DNA from: Monoplex corrugatus
Lineage: Eukaryota > Mollusca > Gastropoda > Littorinimorpha > Ranellidae
Assembly: GCA_030674185.1 (NCBI GenBank)
Contig: JAPXFY010002641.1
Coordinates: 1 to 25,921, forward strand
Length of the DNA: 25,921 nucleotides
Reading direction: 5' to 3'
The notes below the pieces were generated by a model. That model was not told the origin of the DNA, did not search any database, and worked only from the letters and a program-made list of their open reading frames with translations. Made by a program: the position numbers and the translations under genes. Each line of letters opens with the position of its first letter. Positions within the stretch are counted from its first letter, which is position 1. This document shows positions 18,946 to 25,921 of this stretch, piece after piece.

Positions 18946-19403
18946 GTGTATGCATGTATGTGTGTATGAGTGATGGGGTGTGGGTGTGGGTGTGCGCCTT
19001 GCCGTGTTGACGTATTGTGTATGTGTGTGTGCGGGAGCATGAGGTACGTACATACGTATGGGAGTTGTGCATGTGCATGTACGTGTGTAAGTGTGTGTGT
19101 GTGTATGGGGGGAGGGGGGGGTAATGCGTGAGCGTTGTTGGCGTATGTGTATGTGTCTGGGGTGAGCATGTGCATATATGTATGGGTGTGCGTGTGCATG
19201 TGCGTGTGTAGTTTTTGTTGTGTGTAAGTGTGGTGTGTGTGTGTGTATGCGTGTGTGCATGTGTGTGGTGTGTGTGGAGTGTGTGTAAGTGAGTATGCAT
19301 GTGTGTGTGTGTGTGGTGTTGTGTGTGTGTGTGTGTGTGTGCGTGCGTGTGCACCCCGTGTGTGTACGTGTGTGAAATGGTGTGTGTGCGCGCGCGCGCG
19401 CGT
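18946..19403 (+). repeat. (TG)n tract ending in (CG)n
   Basis: TG and TATG/CATG words rising in purity to the right, ending with TGTGTGTG then seven CG dinucleotides (to 19402). Alternating purine-pyrimidine order of this kind favours Z-DNA. Minus-strand frames over 18628-19447 are Thr/His-rich shadows. Confidence 0.92.
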
Positions 19404-20045
19404 GAAGTAAACATCCGCAGTATCAATTCAGAGCCCTCTAAAGACAAACACCAGTCTGGAACAAATTACACAAACAGATGAAGGTTTCACAACAGGAAAA
19501 AAAAAAATCTTCTATCCTGGCGAAATAACGCACAACAACAACCAAACCCAACAACAAAAATGAACGTGTTCACGATAAAGAATACAGTTTTTTATTTTTC
19601 TCAGTTTCTCTCTTCAAAAAGACAAAAGTTCCGCAGAGAATGACTTCGTTGCGGGCTGAGCCACCCCCACAGATCGACTGGATGTTTGTAAAACAAAAAA
19701 ATATAATAATGTCTGTCATTCTATTTGTTAGACTGTCTGTCTGTCTGTCTGTCTTTGTCGGTCTGTGCCCTGCATAGTTGACTGTAAATGAATGTCCAAA
19801 ACCACAGAGAAGTGTTTCAGAAACATTCATGCTGGCTGCAGTGAATTCCGACTACAGCTGAGCTATGTAAAAATTGCCCCTGAAGTGCAAGTTTTTGAAC
19901 GGTAAGGTCCGTTTTAAATTCAAGTTGAAGACGGCGTTGATCCAAGAGTTTTTTTCTTTTTGTCTTTAAAATAGACATTTAATGCTGTCTTCAAATCTTT
20001 TTTCCCCACTGATGCCTGCACAAATTCAGCCCCCTCCCCCCCTTT
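19404..20045. other. Unassigned sequence with a (TCTG)n patch
   Basis: A short pure TCTG/GTCT repeat lies at about 19732-19754. The rest is unique-looking; nothing else is recognised. Confidence 0.55.
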
Positions 20046-20046
20046 T

Positions 20047-20108
20047 TTAATTTATTTATTTAATTGTTTTTTTATTTTATTTATTTATTTTATTCATTTA
20101 TTTATTAA
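20047..20108 (+). repeat. (TTTA)n microsatellite
   Basis: TTTA and ATTT words with few interruptions, directly before the GGTT tract. Confidence 0.88.
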
Positions 20109-20300
20109 TGTTTGTTTGTAGGTTGGTTTGGTTGGTTTGTTGGTTTGGTTGGTTGGTTGGTGGGGCCGGTTTGGTTGGTTGGTTGGTTGGTTGGTTGGTT
20201 GGTTGGTTTGGTTTTGGTTTGGTTGTTGGTTGGTTGGTTGGTTTGTTGGTCGGTCGGTCGATCGGTCATTGTTAGTTAGTTTTAGTTTAGTTTAGTTAGT
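20109..20300 (+). repeat. (GGTT)n microsatellite with GGTC and AGTT ends
   Basis: Blocks of GGTT, longest at about 20171-20208, change to GGTC at about 20247-20266 and then AGTT. Repeated GGTTGGTTGGTTGG can form two-layer G-quadruplexes. The ordered change of unit marks a compound microsatellite evolving by point change and spread. Confidence 0.92.
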
Positions 20301-20976
20301 TGTCCTATTTATTTTTTGAACGGAATGGCTACCGCTTGGCGTGTGGAGTCAGTGAGAGATGTTTCGCCGATGGTGAGGCAACTGTTGTTGTGGATCCCAC
20401 CCAGCACCCAAGAGAGTTTCTTGATAAAACACACGCAACAGAAACAATAACAAGAACAATACCAAAGACTAAACAGGATAAGTTTTGACTGCATTGTCCC
20501 AACATGTTTAACACCTAAAGACAGAATCTGTTTCCTCCAGCCTCCCGCCAAGCGTTATAGAACAGGTAGTGTGTGTATGACGACTGGTACATAGAAGGGA
20601 AAGGCAGGAGGATGAAGCAGGTGAGCGAGGAAGGAAGGATAGGAACGTGAAAATCAGAGGACGTAACTCACCCCTGGAATCCGCGAAAACAGGTTCCGAC
20701 AGGTATTTGTTTTTCATGCTGTGTAGCCCGTGCTGGAAATGTCAGGTTAAAATATCAGAGGTAAGTCAGACAGTGCCTGTTGTGATCTAACGCCTTCCCA
20801 CGTAATGTACTTGCTCTGTGCTTTGTGAGGCGTCTTCACGTTCAGTTCAGATCAGTTCGTGTTGCTTGTAGCCCAGCCGACCACTGAGAACCCTAACCTT
20901 TGCGGCGTGCGTAAAAAGGCAAACCTTGGGTACCTGTTAAATCCTATTGCTTCCTGTCTTATAGTAAGGTCTGGGG
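20301..20976. other. Unassigned sequence
   Basis: A plus-strand frame at 20300-20488 and minus-strand frames over it have ordinary composition but no recognised domain. The stretch at about 20850-20925 (GTTGCTTGTAGCCCAGCCGACCAC-like) resembles repeats I associate with gastropods, but I cannot support a family. Confidence 0.4.
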
Positions 20977-21019
20977 GGTTTTTTTTTCTTTTTTTTTTTT
21001 TTTTCTTTTTTTTTTTTTA
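20977..21019 (+). repeat. Poly(T) with two C interruptions
   Basis: T runs of 9, 15 and 14 bases split by single C. On the minus strand this would be an A-rich tail. I see no SINE or LINE end next to it at higher coordinates. Confidence 0.9.
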
Positions 21020-21750
21020 GAGTTTGTCGTCTTGAGGTCGTCCAAAGGTGAAACTAACGGAAACACCCCCGACTGATATGAATAAAAAATCCAAAAACAA
21101 GTGCGACTGGACCTCTTCCTCCCACTGGACGAAGCAGCAGGGAAGTTTCAGTCTTTTACTCCTAATTTGGTGTTTGTTTGTGATCTTATATTCCACGTTC
21201 GACAAAGGTCAGTCGGCTGAAAATTTGCGCCAGTCCTGTATAAAATACACGTCCCTGATTCTGTTTTCGTGTTTTTTTCTGGTTCCTGGTAATGATATAG
21301 AGAATTAGAATGAATTCAAGACGGATACTCGGACGAATTTCATATACTCTCCACCCAAATCTGCCATAATGATCTGGAAAGACCTCCTTGACTCCTGTTC
21401 TAAAGGGCCCCTCTCCTTGGGCAAGGTCTAAGGGAACTTAGGAGAAAAAACAAAGCCGACATCCATCAAATGCCTGAAGTAATTAAGATGGGCAGCGAAA
21501 CAGTCCAGTTTTTTACGTTGCAGGTTGAGGGTGAACTGGAAATAATGGGATAGGGTACACGGCTCTTACCAAAAAAGAGTCCAGTCAGCCAGCCAGGCCC
21601 CCCTTCCTCACCCCACCCCCCACTTCCAGAAAAGCAAGCTTCCAATAACTGCATGTTTTAGACCATGGCTTCATATATAAACAAGGATAAGGCAAAGATA
21701 AATCATGTCACGATACAAAAAATCCAGTAGTCTGCCCTTCTGGGCGTATG
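21020..21750. other. Unassigned sequence
   Basis: Cleaner sequence than to the left. Short frames (21048-21308 plus, 21466-21654 minus) carry no recognised domain. Confidence 0.45.
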
Positions 21751-21756
21751 TTATGA

Positions 21757-22210
21757 TCAGTTTTGCAAATCCATACACATGGCCTCTGTGATGCATATAA
21801 TTGTCCTGGACTCATCCATGCCCTGTGATATGCTATCCTGAGCTATTTGAAACTGAACAGACATGAAACTATCCTGTGGCATCTTAACGGACCAGCAGGC
21901 TGATCTTTTATGATCTATAAATATCTTCCACTTCTTACCATCTTCCACTAGTAAAGTAGGTCCTGTATAGACGTCGTTTTGGTATCAAAAGGCAAGCCAG
22001 AGAGTACATGATGTGATATGTAGTTTCCCATAATATACCAATCCTATATAGCTTCTTACATATAAACAAACAGTAACTCATATTACTTTAAAAGTAAGGG
22101 AAACACGTCCATCCAACAATGTTCGATATTTATTCTCTTGTTTCAAGACCCGATCCAAAACTGCCATAGCTGATCTTCATACGAGAAATATTTCTGAACA
22201 AAAATAACAC
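21757..22210 (-). pseudogene. Possible TIR-domain-like coding relic
   Basis: The minus strand at 21757-21970 is open for about 73 codons. It includes WKIFIDHKRS, then about 30 residues later IAQDSISQGMDESRTIICIT. In Toll/interleukin-1 receptor (TIR) domains a strand such as LCIDxRDF is followed by a helix and SRxxIxVxT, so the order and spacing are suggestive. About 250 bases upstream on the minus strand (22210-22100), YEDQLW is followed, after a one-base frame change, by VLDRVLKQENKYRTLLDGR. That could be box 1 to box 2 of a TIR domain. The invariant F/YDAFxSY and RDxxPG boxes are not intact and stops lie between the two parts. This is inference from motif shape only. Confidence 0.17.
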
Positions 22211-23121
22211 AAACGCTTCTTCATAAACTTTGATTTTGTAAGAGTTACCAATATCTCACTAATTGCTAGGTAAAAGTATGTCCAGAAAGATAACTTCCAT
22301 TAAGATGATCTAAGAAAAAATGATGTTCCCCGTTTTACACATAACATAAAAGGGGCACATACAATAAGAGGATATATCATGACTTTTTTTTCTTTTTGTT
22401 TGTGCCTAGTGCGCACTACAAAACAATGATTTTACCCCCCAGCAAATCTGTTTTTTTTAAAACTATATCACCAGAATAAATACCTGGCTAAAAAAAAAAC
22501 ACTCTCTATGATGCTGATAAGATGTTCTTTTAGAAGACCCGGGTTTATGTTCAGTGGCAATTTCTAAGAAACAGTTCATCACTTTCTTCTTTGCATCACC
22601 GCATGTGCACAAGCTATCAAGGGGGAAAGTGTGTACGCATCAAACACGATCAGATTGCCCAGCGAGCTGTCTAGCATCTGTTGAGTCACACACGTAAATA
22701 ACGGCAGCTGCACTTGTCTTAGAGGGGTGGTTTTTATTTATTTGCACTGAAATGATTACGAAGGCAAAAGGTACACAGTGGTAAAGGTAACCCTGCGGTA
22801 AGGTGAGAACAGGCCCCTCGTTCAACACTCTGCTTATAGTTCACTTCCGCCAGCTGCATTTGGGTTTTGTGTAGTCTACACTACCTCGCTCCATTAGTGG
22901 CACGAGAAACAGAGTACTCAGTTAATTTGACTTAATAGTCCAATTATCAGAGGGCAATGTAAGTGGGACAGTCGTTTCTGTGTAAGGTATGTCGAGGAAA
23001 AGTAGATTATACCTCCCACATTCCCCTGGTCAGTCATTCAGTCCCTGGTGGAAGATTTAGTCTAACCAAACAAAAGGACAAGTAAAAACCATGCAGATGT
23101 CGAAGAACTGAGGCGAAATTT
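22211..23121. other. Unassigned sequence
   Basis: AT-rich with few homopolymers. A minus-strand frame at 22640-22828 has a hydrophobic stretch and reasonable composition, but no start context or domain that I recognise. Confidence 0.45.
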
Positions 23122-23330
23122 CTGAACAAAATATGAATATTTCAAATTCAAAAAGGAACATCAGCTACACACAAACTTGCCTTACTCCTAACGTAAATAT
23201 TTCCAATATACGTGTAAATGATATATGCACAAGTCTGAAGAAAATATAAAATATTCAACCCTAAAAACCAAACGGTAGATAATGTAGATTTGCCTTAATC
23301 CTAGTCTGAATATTTCAATAATATAATCTA
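23122..23330 (+). repeat. 113 bp tandem duplication, two diverged copies
   Basis: CTGAACAAAATATGAATATT at 23122 and CTGAAGAAAATATAAAATATT at 23235 start two matching blocks. Both later show TTGCCTTA(C/A)TCCTA (23177 and 23290) and a GAATATTTC or AAATATTTCC word. The offset is 113 throughout. Copy 2 is cut short near 23330. Confidence 0.65.
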
Positions 23331-23574
23331 TTATGTTTCTTGCTTCAGTAGCTTGCAACTCCTGGAAGAAAGAACGATACGAAACGAAAAAACAAAACAA
23401 TCCAACTGTTGTCTCACTACTAACAAAAAAATGTAATAGAATTCTGCTCTTGCATGCTTATCTTCAGTAAAAAATGGAAGATGTGTGGCTTCCTGTAATA
23501 ATCATAATAATGATCATTCAGATCAGAGATTTTCTAATTTTGCAGTTTATAATTTTGTGTGAGGGGCGCGCGTG

Positions 23575-23930
23575 CCAGCACACACAAAGAGAAAGGGAGG
23601 GAGGGAGAGAGAGAAAGAGAAACGGGGGGGGGGGGGGGGGGGGGGATTAGGGGAAAGAAAGAAAGAGAAAAAAGAGCGAGGAGAGAGACAGGCAGGCCAG
23701 ACAGATAGATGGGGGACAGAGACAGACAGACAGAACAGATAGAGACAGAGAAAGAGACGGTCAAGACAGACAGACATATGGAGACAGAGACAGACAGATA
23801 GAGACAGATAGAGACAGAGACAGGCAGACAGACGGACAGACAGAGACAGACAGACAGACAGATAGAGACAGAGACAGACAGACGATAGAGACAGAGACAG
23901 ACAGACAGACGACAGAAAAAACAGAGAGAG
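23575..23930 (+). repeat. GA/GACA compound microsatellite with G22
   Basis: GGGAGGGAGAGA leads into an unbroken run of 22 G (23624-23645), then GAAA and GAGA words, then a long (GACA)n and GATAGACA tract. The minus-strand frames rich in Ser, Leu, Cys and Val (23534-23969) are shadows. Confidence 0.92.
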
Positions 23931-23943
23931 AATCAAAGTCCGG

Positions 23944-24222
23944 CTATCTATAATTACATAAGGATGCAAACGAAACCTTCCTTAATCGGTGTGGTATACA
24001 TTCGTGTTCGTCAAAAGAACGCCCAGTAGACAACTTTGTCGTAAAAGACTTCTGGTTTCTTGGCGAACTAATGGGAAAAACCAGAGAGTTTGGATGCTTG
24101 CCTACAAGAGAGCATGGCTGACACCCAAAAAACAGACATCCGTAATTATGCCCCTCTGCTGGCTTCCAAAGGAAAACCAAAGCAAACACACACATAATCA
24201 TGACTATTTGTAGCACATTCAT
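23944..24222 (-). CDS. Hypothetical small secreted cysteine-containing peptide
   Basis: A 92-codon frame begins at ATG 24222-24220 (an in-frame start-like codon lies nine codons earlier at 24249). Residues 1-24 look like a signal peptide: a short start, hydrophobic core VMIMCVFALVFLW, then KPAEG as a possible cleavage region. Next come three cysteines close together (GCLFFGCQPC), a linker without cysteine and two more near the end. The total of five after the signal is odd, which argues against a complete disulfide-bonded peptide, so the frame could be a single exon or chance. No family is recognised. No dibasic processing site is obvious near the cysteine cluster. It could also be part of an uncharacterised repeat. 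Confidence 0.2.
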   Translation of the reverse strand: MNVLQIVMIMCVFALVFLWKPAEGHNYGCLFFGCQPCSLVGKHPNSLVFPISSPRNQKSFTTKLSTGRSFDEHECIPHRLRKVSFASLCNYR

Positions 24223-24499
24223 TTCAACCAAAACAGGGCCACCACACAATGTCCTTTTAGTAACTCAATAAAAAAACAGGAAAACGGGGGGGGTTTCCTT
24301 CTACCTGAGTAAAGTTAATAATATATATATATACTAACAGACCAAGCTTCGCCTTCAACTGTCCGGGCCTTTGTACGGGTATAGAAACGAAGAAACGAAC
24401 AGACGAACGAGACTGTTTTTCATTTCTTTTACTGTAAGTAAGCCTTGAGTGCAAAGAAGCGCTAAATGTATCGGCTGTCCTATAACCCATAGGTCATAA
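24223..24499. other. Unassigned sequence
   Basis: Includes a G run and a short (TA)n patch at about 24319-24334. Nothing else is recognised. Confidence 0.5.
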
Positions 24500-24739
24500 T
24501 GAAAGAGAGATGGTCCTAACCCTCAACAACGCCTTAAAGGCAGTGGTTTATCTGCTGTCCCATCGCTGCTTTTTAAACCCAAACTCTGACTCTGAAGAGG
24601 GTTACGTACCCATTCACAGCTGGGTGCCTAGGGGCTGGACAAAATGTCCTCCTACAGCAAGACTCGAACCTATGCAGAAAAGCCTGAGTGTGTGGCAGCT
24701 CTAAATCTATATATTAACCAGGCCTAAAAGGGGAGGAGA
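24500..24739 (-). mobile_element. tRNA-derived SINE with paired acceptor stem
   Basis: On the minus strand the head starts TCCTCC (24737-24732) and its 3' arm GGAGGA (24653-24648) pairs perfectly over 6 bp. Between them lie GGCCTGGTTAAT (A-box region), TAGAGCTGCC and an intact B box GGTTCGAGTC (about 24662-24671). The body follows with CCTAGGCACCCAGCTGTGAA, then GGGTACGTAACCCTCTTCAG and CACTGCCTTTAAGGC. I recognise the CCCAGCTGTGAATGGGTAC block as typical of a molluscan SINE from memory only. The 3' end near 24500 is approximate, and no A-rich tail is obvious. The A box carries an insertion of about 10 bases with TATA words. Confidence 0.6.
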
Positions 24740-24824
24740 CTATATATTCTGAACTCGCTTGTATCGCCCTTTTTAACTCTCACTTTTTACTGTTTTAAAT
24801 TATCTATTTCCCGAGGCAACGCGA

Positions 24825-24925
24825 AAGAGAATGAGAAAGAGAAAGAGAGAGAGAGACAAACAGAATAGACAGACAGACAGAGACAGAAACAGAGACAGAG
24901 AAAAATACAGAGACAGAGAACACAG
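24825..24925 (+). repeat. GA/GACA compound microsatellite
   Basis: GAAAGAGA units change to GACAGACA and then GAGACAGA. It has the same unit mix as the larger array at 23575-23930. Confidence 0.88.
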
Positions 24926-25740
24926 AAAGGCCGGTGTGAGATATGGAAACGGAAAGAATAGGACTTCAGTTTGTGCTCATTTCAAAATTTACCCCAAAAA
25001 GAATGTCTGCAAAACAACATTCAATCACTGTTAATAACTATACCATAAGAGATTACTTAATCAGGTTATCGTCTAGACCCACTTGATTTATAATTACAGT
25101 TTATCAAAAAACCTATATTCCACTAAAACGAGAAACACCTACTTAAAAAAAAAGATTAATTCTGAATTTAAAGAAGAAGAAAAAAAACACGGCGAGTACT
25201 CCTGCAAAATGGGCAGCGAGTTCGCATCCCAGTGTTCATGATCATATTGCAATAGTTGACGTTCTTTGTGCATGCTATCTTCAGTCCCACCCAGTTGTGG
25301 ATGAGTCCCCTGAATTTCTTCAGAGTTAAGGAAAGTGAAACAGCGAGGGACAGGAGGTGATAACACTGACCCTGAGAAAAGTTGATCTCTACCACCCATC
25401 CCCAATAGATTTCAGAGTTTAATGAGACAACCTTTCTCTCTAACCTTTTACATTGCGGCAGAAGAGGAGACGAGCAATATGGCAAGTTACCTCCAGATTT
25501 TACAAGGCGATATGATGTGGACAAAGAGGGGGAGCGGGAGGGGGGGGAGGATTAAGGGATCAGGGGGGCGGGGGGTAACCAGTAGGATTGCCCAAAAAAA
25601 AAAAAAGTTGAACAGCATTCAAAGAAGAAGGCAACACACCCAGCAGCTGAAATGTTTATTGCTAAAATACCTCAACAGGTCAGGTGATTCTATGACCCAT
25701 TCGTTTTGTGTGCTTCATAGATATATTGTACAGATACATG
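24926..25740. other. Unassigned sequence
   Basis: AT-rich with a 118-codon minus-strand frame at 25168-25524. It contains a CPFC pair near its end but no zinc-finger spacing that I can complete. The plus-strand frame at 25422-25754 crosses G runs and A13. No gene is called. Confidence 0.4.
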
Positions 25741-25921
25741 GGTGCCTGCTATAAGTTAGTTTAGTTTGGTTAGATAGTTAGTTAATCACAACAGTCAGTC
25801 AGTTAGGTAGATAGATAGGTAAAATAGACAGGCCAGGCTGGCTGGCGGGCAGGTAGAATAAGCAGGCAGGGCAAGGCAGGCTGGCTGGGAGGTAGAAATG
25901 GTAGGTAGGTGGAAAAGGGGG
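25741..25921 (+). repeat. Degenerate tetranucleotide tract (TTAG, TAGR, CAGG)n
   Basis: AGTTAGTTTAGTT, then CAGTCAGT, then TAGATAGATAGG, then CAGGCAGG and GGCTGGCTGG words, and TAGGTAGG at the end. Repeats run off the window edge. Confidence 0.8.

Noticed and set aside
18653..19447. A 264-codon minus-strand open frame
   Set aside because: Same cause: CA-repeat translation (Thr/His-rich). Overlapping frames in other phases are also long, which is typical of repeats without stop codons.
20109..20300. Telomere-like GGTT repeat
   Set aside because: Molluscan telomeres use TTAGGG. This is an ordinary tetranucleotide microsatellite with changing units.
25215..25235. GAGTTCGCATCCC as a B box
   Set aside because: It lacks the conserved A after GTTCG and has no A box upstream at a suitable distance.

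Overview
The window looks like non-coding, repeat-rich nuclear DNA from an animal, most likely a mollusc and probably a marine gastropod. This rests on short interspersed elements (SINEs) with tRNA-like heads. One of them, on the minus strand at 10541-10930, carries a conserved body that I recognise from memory of gastropod sequence. Long, impure microsatellites of many kinds and the absence of prokaryotic gene structure agree with this. The species cannot be read from the sequence. No protein-coding gene can be called with confidence. The longest open frames are translations of simple repeats. A few short frames look mildly protein-like and are listed with low confidence.

Layout. 1-555: two tRNA-like SINE heads in tandem and a T/TTG-rich tail. 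1114-1980: a minisatellite of about 50-55 bp per unit whose units contain a palindrome that decays from left to right. 2000-7400: mostly unassigned AT-rich sequence, with a GA tract at 2614-2664 and a probable minus-strand SINE at 4915-5255. 7425-7905: another tRNA-like head, a 16-17 bp tandem repeat and a CTGCC tract. 9280-9632: CT then CA tracts. 10331-11040: a minus-strand SINE with T-rich tracts on both sides. 11144-13888: GT, AAT, poly-C, CA and TG/GA tracts, with a hammerhead-ribozyme-like fold on the minus strand at about 12802-12858. 14500-15590: a large minisatellite of about 23 bp per unit and roughly 46 units. 15616-15690: a tRNA-like head. 16811-17150: a CT tract. 17861-18113: a minisatellite of about 15-16 bp per unit. 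18171-19403: a 130 bp duplication running into CA, purine-rich and TG tracts. 19732-20300: TCTG, TTTA and GGTT tracts. 21020-25921: cleaner, more unique-looking sequence with a 113 bp duplication, a GACA tract, two weak gene candidates and one minus-strand SINE at 24500-24739.

The text quality changes along the window. Left of about 20 kb, homopolymer runs are inflated even inside SINE promoter boxes, where single extra bases break otherwise canonical motifs. Right of about 21 kb this is much rarer. I read this as residual long-read homopolymer insertion in the left part, so reading frames there are unreliable and real exons could be hidden by frameshifts.

There is no operon or pathway here. 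What the parts share is mobile-element relics and tandem arrays, with CA and TG tracts that alternate in orientation along 9.4-19.4 kb.
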